From NCBI GenBank assembly GCA_030446765.1, contig JAUJMR010000014.1, positions 1-64,000 on the forward strand: a stretch of DNA of 64,000 nucleotides. The letters run 5' to 3'. Numbering within the stretch: position 1 is the first letter of the stretch; every line of letters starts with the position of its first letter. This document shows positions 1-10,106 of the stretch, piece after piece. The notes beneath the pieces are model-generated. The model was given only the letters and a program-made list of their open reading frames with translations. It was not told the origin of the DNA and did no database searches. A program made the position numbers and the translations under genes. Origin of the DNA: Chloroflexia bacterium. Its GTDB lineage: Bacteria > Chloroflexota > Chloroflexia > Thermobaculales > Thermobaculaceae.

Positions 1-760
1 GAGGACACCCACTACATCTGGTAGCCTGCACCCGATGCGCGGAAGAACCACCAAACCGGGGTAGGTCCAGATCGTCCTGAACGTCATCCTGTGTGTCGTC
101 ATCTGCGCCCTTACCGGTGTCCGTGTCTTCGTCGTCTTGCCGGATGTCGTCCTGAGTGTCGTCCTTCGGGCACCTCCTGTTCATCGCCGACGCCCGTGCC
201 GTCTTCGAAGTTGTACCAGGCGGTGTTCGTCATGTCGACGCTGAGGGTCTCCGTGCCAGAGTGGAACACCTCATCCATGCCAGGGTCCGCCCGAACGAAG
301 GCAAACCCGATGGTGGTGCCTGCGGTAATCACCACGCTCCTCGTGTACACGCCCTCCTTGCACGACGGCTGCGACTCGGCGAGTTCTGTCTGGGGATCGC
401 CGCAGAAGACCTAGATGGTGCCTTCCCCACGACGCTGCCCATAACCGATGGAGAACGCCTGGTCCGCGGGCACCGTGCCGTGGAGGGTGAGCTGAAAGGT
501 CTTGGTGACCACGTCCTTGCCGCCGCTTCTGTGTTGACGATCCGGGGTGGTCAGCTTGGCACCGGCCCACTGGTCATCCTGTCCATCGCCACCTTGCTGG
601 TCGTCCGGGATGTCGCCAGGCCTAGGGCGGGATCTCTCGCGCGGTCAGTTCACGCCTCCGGACGCCGAGGAGGACCACCAAGCACGCCAGAAGGATCCCC
701 ACCATATCCACGATGACCGGTGTCCGAATCAGGCGCCTGCGTCCCATCTCTTCCGAGCAA
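1..760 (-). pseudogene. Degenerate exported/membrane protein gene with Asp-rich tail
   Basis: Minus-strand translation gives a TM-like start (MGRRRLIRTPVIVDMVGILLACLVVLLGVRRREL), then VTKTFQLTLHGTVPADQAFSIGYGQRRGEGTI*VFCGDPQTELAESQPSCKEGVYTRSVVITAGTTIGFAFVRADPG. There is an in-frame TAG at 411-413 and an Asp-rich tail (DDTQDDIRQDDEDTDTGKGADDDTQDDVQDDL) in another frame. Confidence 0.35.
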
Positions 761-1509
761 AGTCTCATCAATCCCACCCCCGGCACTCCGTCCATCTCCC
801 GTCTGTGACACCACTGTCGAATGCCCACCCTACGGCGCGACAACGGTGGTGACGGAGTGTGAGGCGATACGATGACTATTGGCCTGACTTCTACACCCGC
901 CCGCAGCTCGTCTCGTGGCCCCGACCTACTCGTCCCATGGACCTGTCGCCGCCCGACCGCCTGGATCAATCGGCATTTTGCCCGGCAGCGTCGCACAGTT
1001 CGGTAGTCGAGCCTGTGGCCAGTGCTTCAGCCCCACTTGTTCAGCTGTGAATCAGGGACTGAGCGGTCAGGCTGTAGCGGAGACGTTCGTAGTGTGGCTG
1101 GCGACGGTAAAGCAGTGCGCGGCGAGGTGGAAGCGTGATCCCGTCGATGCCCTGGCACCGAGGACACCGCGGGTCGGCACTGAACATCGACGCACGGCAC
1201 TTCAGGACGCTGTCGGCGCGGCTTGCGACAAGTGCGACGGCCAAAGCTGCAGAGCACGCGTGGTTATGGAACGAAGCTCGGGGAGCCAACCTGAGCCAGT
1301 GGACGCTCGGGCGTGTTTTCCGTCGTTCGAGCTAAACAAGAATAAGCCACCGCGCGTGACAAGCGCTCCCGGACCGAGTACAGACAATAGGTGAGGTCGC
1401 GCGACATGAGCGATTTCGGGATGGCGACCAAGTGGCAGCACCACGAAAGTCGTACATCGCTCCGCCCGGGCACTTCGATGTGAGTGGGCGTACCGGTCGG
1501 CTCTTAGGA

Positions 1510-1889
1510 ATACAAGGTGGAACACCACGCTGGTCGCCGACCCCATGATGCCGGCGATGGTACTCACCTGAGGTACAGACACTCCCGGGTTCGAGTCGTA
1601 CATCGAGCGAGTGCTGGCGCCGAGCTTGGTCGCCGGGCGGGTGGTGTGGATGGGCAGCCTCTCGGCGCACAGGAGTATGCGCGTAGGAGAGCTCATCGAG
1701 GCAAGAGGTTGCGAGTTGTGGTACCTGCCCGTCTACAGCCCTGAGCTATTACCGATCGTGGAGGTGTTCTCCAAGACGAAGCCCCCACTCAGGAAGTTCG
1801 AGGCGAGGAACAGCGCTGCCCTGGAGCGGTCGAATGCGGCTGCATCGGTCGAGGTCACCGCCTCCGGCACGACTGTTGGGATAGCTTGA
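1510..1889 (+). pseudogene. IS630-family transposase C-terminal remnant
   Basis: Reads RWNTTLVADPMMPAMVLT*GTDTPGFESYIERVLAPSLVAGRVVWMGSLSAHRSMRVGELIEARGCELWYLPVYSPELLPIVEVFSKTKPPLRKFEAR. It matches the IS630 DDE C-terminal layout but has a premature stop and altered catalytic motif positions. Confidence 0.65.
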
Positions 1890-1903
1890 TGACCATGCCC
1901 GCC

Positions 1904-1939
1904 GCTCTAAAACACGAAAGGCCAAGCAATGCCTGGCCT
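1904..1939 (-). terminator. Putative intrinsic terminator downstream of tRNA-Pro
   Basis: Minus strand AGGCCAGGCATTGCTTGGCCT hairpin followed by TTTCGTGTTTTAG. Confidence 0.45.
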
Positions 1940-1945
1940 CTCAAC

Positions 1946-2021
<76 letters not shown>

Positions 2022-2118
2022 TCGTTGCCGCGATTATAGCATAGTGCGACGTCCCTTATACCAGCGAATGTGGCAGGGCGACGAGCCGATAAAAGCGCCG
2101 CCGCCCGCCTCGGTGTCC

Positions 2119-2505
2119 TTACTTGACGTCCGCGGTCGCCCCTGCCTCCTGCAAGTGCGACTGAGCCTTCGCCGCTTCCTCGCGGGGCACGGCCTGCAGA
2201 ATCGGCGCCGGAGCCGACTCCACGAGATCCTTGGCCTCCTTGAGGCCGAGTGGCGTCAGGTCGCGCACCGCCTTGATGACCGCGATCTTGTTTGCCCCTA
2301 TGGCCGTGAGCACCACATCGAACTCCGTCTGCTCCTCAACCACTTCCGCCGGCGCAGCAGCACCGCCGGCGCCCGCACCTGCGGCAGCAACGGGGGCCGC
2401 GGCACTCACGCCGAACCGATCCTCGAGTGCCTTCACGAGCTGCGAGAGCTCGAGAACGGTCATGCCCTCAATCGCCTGAATCATCTCTTCCTGTGACGTT
2501 GCCAT
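2119..2505 (-). CDS. rplL: 50S ribosomal protein L7/L12
   Basis: [41 protein letters not shown]...[36 protein letters not shown]. Confidence 0.97.
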   Translation of the reverse strand: MATSQEEMIQAIEGMTVLELSQLVKALEDRFGVSAAAPVAAAGAGAGGAAAPAEVVEEQTEFDVVLTAIGANKIAVIKAVRDLTPLGLKEAKDLVESAPAPILQAVPREEAAKAQSHLQEAGATADVK

Positions 2506-2525
2506 TTCTTGTTTCCTTTCCTGTT

Positions 2526-3086
2526 TTACGACGCGACCGGAACCGCTTCGCCATCTGAATCCTCCGACGCACCACCGAGCTGATCAATGCGCGCCTGAAG
2601 AACATACGCGATAGAGCTAATGCTCGCGTTCAACACACCGACAAAACTCGCGATCGGCGCGTTGAACCCGCCGAGCACCTTCGCCAGCAGGACCTCTCGC
2701 GGTTCGATCGTGGCAAGGGTGCCGACTTCCTCCGCCGAGATCATTCGGTTGTTCAGCAGTCCCGCGCGAATCGTCAGTATCCTGCTGGTCCGGGCGAAGT
2801 CGTTCAACACCTTCGCGGGCGCGGCCGGATCTCCGAACGCGAATGCGAGCGCGGTCGGCCCGGTGAGTGCGGGGGCCATTCCCTCGATGCCGGCAGACTG
2901 CGCCGCCCGTGATGCCAGGGTATTTTTCGCTATGTGGTACTCGCTGTCTACACCGCGAAGCTGCGAGCGCAGACCGCTTAGTGCCGACACCGAGAGACCG
3001 CGATAGTCAGTCACGATCACGGCGGTAGACCGTTCCATGAGCTCTTGTAGCTCACCGACCTGTTGTTCCTTTCGTGCAGTTGGCAT
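2526..3086 (-). CDS. rplJ: 50S ribosomal protein L10
   Basis: [47 protein letters not shown]; adjacent to rplL. Confidence 0.96.
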   Translation of the reverse strand: MPTARKEQQVGELQELMERSTAVIVTDYRGLSVSALSGLRSQLRGVDSEYHIAKNTLASRAAQSAGIEGMAPALTGPTALAFAFGDPAAPAKVLNDFARTSRILTIRAGLLNNRMISAEEVGTLATIEPREVLLAKVLGGFNAPIASFVGVLNASISSIAYVLQARIDQLGGASEDSDGEAVPVAS

Positions 3087-3129
3087 TTCCTGTTTACCTC
3101 CTTTCCTTCGTGATGATCAAGCGAGTCGT

Positions 3130-3290
3130 CTTCCCCAAAAGAAGAACCCTCGCGACGCCTGAAGTGCGTGCGAGGGCTGAGATTGCGAGTAGACCCTAGT
3201 GGCCCATCGTTCTGCTCTGCTCCCACACCTCGGCCGGCATTCTCGATTAAGCGCACTACGCGCGCCGGCTGTCTCAGGTCTGGTGTTGCT
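3130..3290 (-). ncRNA. L10 leader (ribosomal protein autoregulatory 5' UTR)
   Basis: Minus strand CCTGAGACAGCCGGCGCGCGTAGTGCGCTTAATCGAGAATGCCGGCCGAGGTGTGGG resembles the conserved L10-leader core (AGACAGC..GGC...UUAAU...GCC.GCCGAGGU), directly upstream of rplJ. Confidence 0.75.
3136..3176 (-). terminator. Attenuator hairpin with U-run inside the L10 leader
   Basis: Minus strand CCCTCGCACGCACTTCAGGCGTCGCGAGGG followed by TTCTTCTTTT, between the L10-leader core and rplJ. Confidence 0.75.
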
Positions 3291-3314
3291 TTATTGCGGT
3301 ATGCAGTTCTCCAG

Positions 3315-4046
3315 TTAGGCCGCGTGCGCCTGCGATGCAAGCGCTAACGTCGATGATATGTCGAGCGGAATGCCCGGTCCCATGGTGCTTGTAAGCGTCA
3401 TACTCCGAACGTATACCCCCTTCGCACCTGTGGGTTTGTTGCGCTGTACCGCGTCCACGAGAGCCGCGAGGTTTTCGCGAATCTGCTCCGCGGAGAAGCT
3501 CGTCTTGCCGATCGGCACATGGAGCAGGCCGGTCCGGTCGTTCCGGAACTCGACCTTGCCTTTGCGGACCTCCTCGATCACGCGCGCCAGATCCGGACCT
3601 TGCACGATCGTGCCGCTGCGCGGGTTCGGCATCAAACCTCTACGGCCCAGAATCCGGCCCAGTTTGCCTACCTTGCCCATCATATCGGGCGTCGCGATAG
3701 CGACATCGAACTCCATCCACTCGCCCTCGATCTGGCGGATCAGGTCGTCGGCTCCGACGTAGTCCGCGCCCGCCTGCTCTGCAATGCGGGCAGCATCGCC
3801 CTGAGCGAACACCAGGATACGCACGACTTTCCCAGTACCGGCGGGCAGGGTGGCGGTGCTCCGAATCTGCTGATCCGCATGACGCGGGTCAATGCCCAGC
3901 CGTGCGTGGACCTCGATCGTCTGATCGAATTTTGCGGTTTTCTCGGCCGTCTGCTTCAGGATCTGTATCGCCTCGCCCGGGCCATACAACTTCTCGCGAT
4001 CCACGAGCTCCGCTGCCGCGCGATAGTTCTTGCCTCGCTGTGCCAT
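3315..4046 (-). CDS. rplA: 50S ribosomal protein L1
   Basis: MAQRGKNYRAAAELVDREKLYGPGEAIQILKQTAEKTAKFDQTIEVHARLGIDPRHADQQIRSTATLPAGTGK. Start placed at MAQRG rather than the upstream ORF start. Confidence 0.95.
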   Translation of the reverse strand: MAQRGKNYRAAAELVDREKLYGPGEAIQILKQTAEKTAKFDQTIEVHARLGIDPRHADQQIRSTATLPAGTGKVVRILVFAQGDAARIAEQAGADYVGADDLIRQIEGEWMEFDVAIATPDMMGKVGKLGRILGRRGLMPNPRSGTIVQGPDLARVIEEVRKGKVEFRNDRTGLLHVPIGKTSFSAEQIRENLAALVDAVQRNKPTGAKGVYVRSMTLTSTMGPGIPLDISSTLALASQAHAA

Positions 4047-4118
4047 GTTGCTCTCCTCTGTGGTCATAACGGAGCGCCGGCGGCGTCCTGCCACGTTCCG
4101 TTGTAGCTGGGGGAACCC

Positions 4119-4541
4119 CTACGCTACCTCGATACCCATGCTTCGCGCTGTGCCTTCGATCATCTTCATCGCCTGAGTCAACTCGAAAGCGTTCAGGTCC
4201 TTCATCTTTAGTTCGGCGATCTCACGGATCTGATCCTGAGTTACCCTGCCGACCTTTGTGCGGTTCGGTACACCCGAGCCTTTGTCGACGTTCGCCGCCT
4301 TGCGCAGCAGATCCGCCGCAGGCGGTGTCTTGGTGACAAACGAGAACGAGCGATCTTCGAATACCGTGATCTCAACCGGGATGACGTTCCCGGCCTGCTG
4401 CGCGGTGCGCTCGTTATACTCCTTGACGAAGTTCATAATCGCCACGCCGTGCTGACCGAGCGCCGGCCCGACCGGCGGTGCCGGTGTCGCTTTGCCCGCA
4501 GGTATCTGGAGCTTGATTATCGCCTTGACCTTCTTAGCCAT
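4119..4541 (-). CDS. rplK: 50S ribosomal protein L11
   Basis: [43 protein letters not shown]. Confidence 0.97.
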   Translation of the reverse strand: MAKKVKAIIKLQIPAGKATPAPPVGPALGQHGVAIMNFVKEYNERTAQQAGNVIPVEITVFEDRSFSFVTKTPPAADLLRKAANVDKGSGVPNRTKVGRVTQDQIREIAELKMKDLNAFELTQAMKMIEGTARSMGIEVA

Positions 4542-4557
4542 GCTTCCCCTTCCCGCG

Positions 4558-5133
4558 TTACGGGTTCAGCTTCTCGACTTGCAAGAAGTCGAGCTCGACG
4601 GGAGTTGCGCGGCCAAAGATGCTGATCAGCACCTTCACCTTGCCCTTCTCCTCGTTTATCTCATCGACAGTGCCCTCGAAGTCGGTGAACGGCTCATCCG
4701 TGATGCGCACAGCCTCCCCAACGTTCAGGCTCATCTTGACCTTCGGCGGTTCCTCATCCATGCGCTTCAGGATGCGATCCACCTCGCGCGGCTCCAGTGC
4801 CGTCGGCTTACTGCCGTCGCCCACGAAGCTGGTCACACCCGGCGTGTTGCGGACCACCGACCAGGATGCATCATCCAGCGACATGTTGACGAGCACGTAT
4901 CCGGGGAATACCTTGCGCTGCACCGTGTGCCGCTTGCCATTCCGGATCTCGATCTCATCGACAGTTGGTACGACGATTTGCTCGATGCTCTCCATCAGGC
5001 CCATGGTGTCAACCCGATGTTGCAGGTCGCGCTTCACCTTGTCCTCGTACCCGCTATACGTATGGATGACGTACCACTTTTTCTCGGTCGATTCCTGGAT
5101 CGTATCAGAGACCGACTGCGTACTATTGCTCAT
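4558..5133 (-). CDS. nusG: Transcription termination/antitermination protein NusG
   Basis: [27 protein letters not shown]...[10 protein letters not shown]...PTEVDFLQ-type NusG architecture with C-terminal KOW domain. Confidence 0.96.
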   Translation of the reverse strand: MSNSTQSVSDTIQESTEKKWYVIHTYSGYEDKVKRDLQHRVDTMGLMESIEQIVVPTVDEIEIRNGKRHTVQRKVFPGYVLVNMSLDDASWSVVRNTPGVTSFVGDGSKPTALEPREVDRILKRMDEEPPKVKMSLNVGEAVRITDEPFTDFEGTVDEINEEKGKVKVLISIFGRATPVELDFLQVEKLNP

Positions 5134-5146
5134 CCGATCGATCCCC

Positions 5147-5383
5147 CTACAAGCCTATAATCCGGCTATAAAGCCAGAAGAACGCCCGGTCGACGATCAC
5201 ACCGAGAAACAGGGCCAGCGTGATCGAGAGAGCGATGACCACCAGCGTCAAGCGGATCGTCTCCTCCCGTGTCGGCCACGTAATCTTGCGCAACTCGGCA
5301 CGGGTATCCTGATACGCTCGGTTCAGGTTAACCCGAGCCGCACGTGGCGCGATACTACGCCTGGTGGTGCGAACGGCCCGCAC
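5147..5383 (-). CDS. secE: Preprotein translocase subunit SecE
   Basis: RAELRKITWPTREETIRLTLVVIALSITLALFLGVIVDRAFFWL; GTG start. Confidence 0.9.
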   Translation of the reverse strand: MRAVRTTRRSIAPRAARVNLNRAYQDTRAELRKITWPTREETIRLTLVVIALSITLALFLGVIVDRAFFWLYSRIIGL

Positions 5384-5548
5384 TTACCGGGTCTCCCGAT
5401 GCAGGTTGTGTACCCTACAACGCGGACAGTACTTCTTGAACTCCAGGCGGCCCGGATCATTCCGCCGGTTCTTTTCGGAAGTATAGTTCCGCTCACGGCA
5501 CACCGTGCACGCCAGCGTCATAATGCTCCGATCCGCCTTCTTGGCCAT
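5384..5548 (-). CDS. rpmG: 50S ribosomal protein L33
   Basis: Manual reverse translation: [54 protein letters not shown]. Not in the supplied ORF track because of its size. Confidence 0.93.
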   Translation of the reverse strand: MAKKADRSIMTLACTVCRERNYTSEKNRRNDPGRLEFKKYCPRCRVHNLHRETR

Positions 5549-5592
5549 TTCCTCACCTACCTATATCGCGACCATCGTATTGGCCGTCAGTG

Positions 5593-6798
<1,206 letters not shown>

Positions 6799-6859
6799 TT
6801 TAATTCCTACTCCCTTGGTATAACTGCTTTATTGCTATAAATCGGCGCCAGGATAATCC

Positions 6860-8962
6860 CTAGCGCCGTGCCTTTGCTTGAATCTCGGTCGCGATGTTCG
6901 CCGGCACCTGCTCGTAGTGGTCGAACTGCATCGTGTATGATGCTCGACCCTGTGTTGCAGAGCGCAGGTCCATGACGTAACCGAACATCTCCGCAAGTGG
7001 GACCAGAGCGCGCACCACGGACGCATTGCCGCGGGTATCCATACCCTCGATCTGGCCACGGCGAGAACTCAGATCACCGATCACCGAGCCCTGAAACTCC
7101 TCGGGCGTGACGACCTCGACACTCATCATCGGCTCAAGCAGCGCTGGTGCCGCTCGCTGAACGCCGTTCTTGAGCGCCATCGACCCCGCGATGTGGAACG
7201 CCATTTCGTTCGAGTCCACCTCGTGGTACGAGCCATCCACTAGCGTGGCGCGCACACCGACAAGCGGGAAGCCGGCGATAACGCCACCCTCCAACGCCTC
7301 CTTGACGCCAGCCTCAACAGGACCGACGTACTCGCGTGGAACGACGCCGCCGACGATCTTGTTGACGAACTCGAAGCCCGTCGCACCCTCCATCGGCTCC
7401 AGCTCGAGCCAGACGTGACCGTACTGCCCACGTCCACCCGTCTGCCGGACGAAGCGCCCCTCAGCGCGCGTCGGCCGCGTAATTGTCTCGCGGTACGCGA
7501 CCTGTGGCCGCCCGATGTTTGCGTTCACCTTGAACTCGCGCATCATCCGGTCAACGATTACCTCAAGGTGCAACTCGCCCATCCCTGCGATGATTGTCTG
7601 CCCGCTTTCCTGATCGGTCTGTACTCGGAAGGTAGGATCCTCTTCCGCCAGCCGAGTTAGGGCAACAGACATCTTATCCTGGTCGACCTTAGTCTTGGGC
7701 TCGATCGCCTGGGAGATGACCGGCTCGGGGAACGTGATTGTTTCCAGCACCACCGGCTCGTCCTCCGCGCACAGCGTGTCACCGGTGAACGTGTTCTTCA
7801 GGCCCACCACGGCGGCGATATCGCCAGCGTGCACCTCCGTGATCTCTTCACGGTGGTTCGAGTGCATCCGCAGAAGGCGACCAACCCGCTCGCGCGAACC
7901 CTTGGTGGAGTTCAAAGCATAGGACCCAGCGGACAGCGTACCCGAATAGACCCGCAGATACGCGAGCTTCCCGACGAACTGGTCCGCGACGATCTTGAAG
8001 ACTAGCGCAGAGAATGGCTCATCCTCATCGAGCGTCCGGGCGATTTCTTCGTCCGTACCCGGTCGAAGACCAGTCACTGGCGGCACATCAAGCGGACTCG
8101 GAAGATAATCGATCACCGCATCAAGCATCGGCTGTACGCCCTTGTTGCGCAGCGCGGAGCCGCAGAGCACAGGGCAGAGCGTCTGCTCCACCGTGCCTTT
8201 TCGCAGCGCGGCGCGAAGCTCATCCGGCGTGATCTCCTCGCCCTCGAGGTATTTGAGCGTCAACTCCTCGTCGGTCTCCGCCACGGCCTCCACGAATTTG
8301 GCGCGGTTCGCCTCTGCCTGCGCGCGGATGCTCTCGGGGATCTCCGACTGCTCGACATTGCTACCGAGGTCGTCGGTGTAAATAATCGCGACGTTGTTGA
8401 TAAAGTCGATGATGCCCTGGAAGTTATCCTCGGAGCCAATCGGCATCTGCACTGGCACGGGGTTCGCACCGAGCCGGTCACGCATCATCTCGATAGTCCG
8501 CTCGAAGTTCGCTCCGGTTCGGTCCATCTTGTTAACGAACGCTATGCGGGGCACCCGGTAGCGATCCGCCTGACGCCAGACTGTCTCGCTCTGCGGCTCG
8601 ACGCCGGCGACCGCGTCGAACACGACAACGCCACCGTCCAGAACACGGAGTGAACGCTCAACCTCGACGGTGAAGTCCACGTGACCAGGGGTGTCGATGA
8701 TGTTGATGCGATGGTCCTGCCAGCTGCAGGTCGTGGCGGCAGCGGTGATCGTGATACCACGCTCCCGCTCCTGCTCCATCCAGTCCATCGTGGCCGCACC
8801 CTCGTGGACCTCGCCCATCTTGTACAAGCGGCCGGTATAAAACAGGATTCGCTCTGTCGTCGTCGTCTTACCGGCGTCGATGTGGGCGATAATGCCTATG
8901 TTCCGGGTACGCTCAAGCTGTTCGCGGCGCGTGCCCGTCAATTGTTTCGCGATCGTTGCCAA
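6860..8962 (-). CDS. fusA: Elongation factor G
   Basis: [60 protein letters not shown]. Confidence 0.98.
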   Translation of the reverse strand: MATIAKQLTGTRREQLERTRNIGIIAHIDAGKTTTTERILFYTGRLYKMGEVHEGAATMDWMEQERERGITITAAATTCSWQDHRINIIDTPGHVDFTVEVERSLRVLDGGVVVFDAVAGVEPQSETVWRQADRYRVPRIAFVNKMDRTGANFERTIEMMRDRLGANPVPVQMPIGSEDNFQGIIDFINNVAIIYTDDLGSNVEQSEIPESIRAQAEANRAKFVEAVAETDEELTLKYLEGEEITPDELRAALRKGTVEQTLCPVLCGSALRNKGVQPMLDAVIDYLPSPLDVPPVTGLRPGTDEEIARTLDEDEPFSALVFKIVADQFVGKLAYLRVYSGTLSAGSYALNSTKGSRERVGRLLRMHSNHREEITEVHAGDIAAVVGLKNTFTGDTLCAEDEPVVLETITFPEPVISQAIEPKTKVDQDKMSVALTRLAEEDPTFRVQTDQESGQTIIAGMGELHLEVIVDRMMREFKVNANIGRPQVAYRETITRPTRAEGRFVRQTGGRGQYGHVWLELEPMEGATGFEFVNKIVGGVVPREYVGPVEAGVKEALEGGVIAGFPLVGVRATLVDGSYHEVDSNEMAFHIAGSMALKNGVQRAAPALLEPMMSVEVVTPEEFQGSVIGDLSSRRGQIEGMDTRGNASVVRALVPLAEMFGYVMDLRSATQGRASYTMQFDHYEQVPANIATEIQAKARR

Positions 8963-9012
8963 AAGATGTTCCTCTCAAAAGACCGCCGGCCCTCTCCGGC
9001 CGGCCCATGCGC

Positions 9013-9483
9013 CTACCAGCGGTAGTGCGCGAATGCCTTGTTTGCTTCCGCCATGCGGTGCGTATCTTCACGCCGCTTCACCGTCGCGCCAACGTTGTTT
9101 GACGCATCCAAGATTTCCGCCGCAAGCTTCTCGGACATCGAACGCCCGTTGCGGTTCCGGGAGGAGCCGATCAGCCAGCGCATCGCGAGCGACTGCCGGC
9201 GATCGCCGCGGATCTCGACCGGGACCTGATACGTCGAGCCACCCACGCGCCGAGGCTTGACCTCGAGCACCGGAGTCGCGTTGCGCAGCGCCTGCTCGAA
9301 CACCTCAACCGGATCCCGACGAGTGCGCTCCTCGACGATGCTCAGTGCGCCATACACAACGCGCTCGGATGTGCCCTTCTTACCGCCATACATCATCTTA
9401 TTGATGAACCGGCTGAGCACACGGTTCCCGTAGCGCGGGTCCGGCAGTATCTCTCTTTTCTGTACAGTCGCTCGACGTGGCAT
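9013..9483 (-). CDS. rpsG: 30S ribosomal protein S7
   Basis: [47 protein letters not shown]. Confidence 0.97.
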   Translation of the reverse strand: MPRRATVQKREILPDPRYGNRVLSRFINKMMYGGKKGTSERVVYGALSIVEERTRRDPVEVFEQALRNATPVLEVKPRRVGGSTYQVPVEIRGDRRQSLAMRWLIGSSRNRNGRSMSEKLAAEILDASNNVGATVKRREDTHRMAEANKAFAHYRW

Positions 9484-9562
9484 CTCGGCCTTCCTTAGCT
9501 CACTCTGGTAACGCTATGTCTCGCGCAAAGGGGATCCACCCCCCAACAATTTTTGACATCGC

Positions 9563-9985
9563 CTACTTCGGCTTCTTCGCTCCGTACTTGGAGCGGCCCT
9601 GCTTGCGATCTCGCACGCCCTGCGTGTCGAGTGTGCCGCGCACGATGTGATAGCGGACGCCCGGCAGGTCGCGGACGCGGCCACCACGGATCAGCACCAC
9701 CGAGTGCTCCTGCAAGTTATGCCCCTCACCAGGGATATATGCGGTAACTTCCATGCCGTTCGAGAGGCGCACCCGCGCGACCTTGCGAAGCGCAGAGTTC
9801 GGCTTTCTCGGCGTCACGGTCTTCACCTGCGTCGCCACACCGCGCTTCTGCGGCGCACCATCGCGGCGGCGGAGACGGCCCGCGTACCGGCCCATGCCGT
9901 TGTTCGTGAACCCGAGCGCTGGAGCCTTCGTCTTCTTCGTCGACTTTGACCTGCCCTTGCGGACCAGTTGGTTAACCGTCGGCAT
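9563..9985 (-). CDS. rpsL: 30S ribosomal protein S12
   Basis: [26 protein letters not shown]...[68 protein letters not shown]. Confidence 0.98.
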   Translation of the reverse strand: MPTVNQLVRKGRSKSTKKTKAPALGFTNNGMGRYAGRLRRRDGAPQKRGVATQVKTVTPRKPNSALRKVARVRLSNGMEVTAYIPGEGHNLQEHSVVLIRGGRVRDLPGVRYHIVRGTLDTQGVRDRKQGRSKYGAKKPK

Positions 9986-10016
9986 TCGTGTCTCCTAAAG
10001 TTATGCACACAATGAT

Positions 10017-10041
10017 GGTTGGGCGCCTGCTGCGCCCAACC
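10017..10041 (-). other. Hairpin in rpoC-rpsL intergenic region (1 of 2)
   Basis: ggttgggcgCCTGCTGcgcccaacc, perfect 9-bp stem. Confidence 0.6.
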
Positions 10042-10065
10042 ACAACGGATTACTTTACCAAAGCT

Positions 10066-10096
10066 GGGAGCCCCCGGTCAAGGACCGGGGGCTCCC
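10066..10096 (-). other. Hairpin in rpoC-rpsL intergenic region (2 of 2)
   Basis: gggagcccccggtcAAGgaccgggggctccc, perfect 14-bp GC-rich stem immediately downstream of rpoC; no U-run. Confidence 0.65.
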
Positions 10097-10106
10097 GCCA
10101 ACTTGC

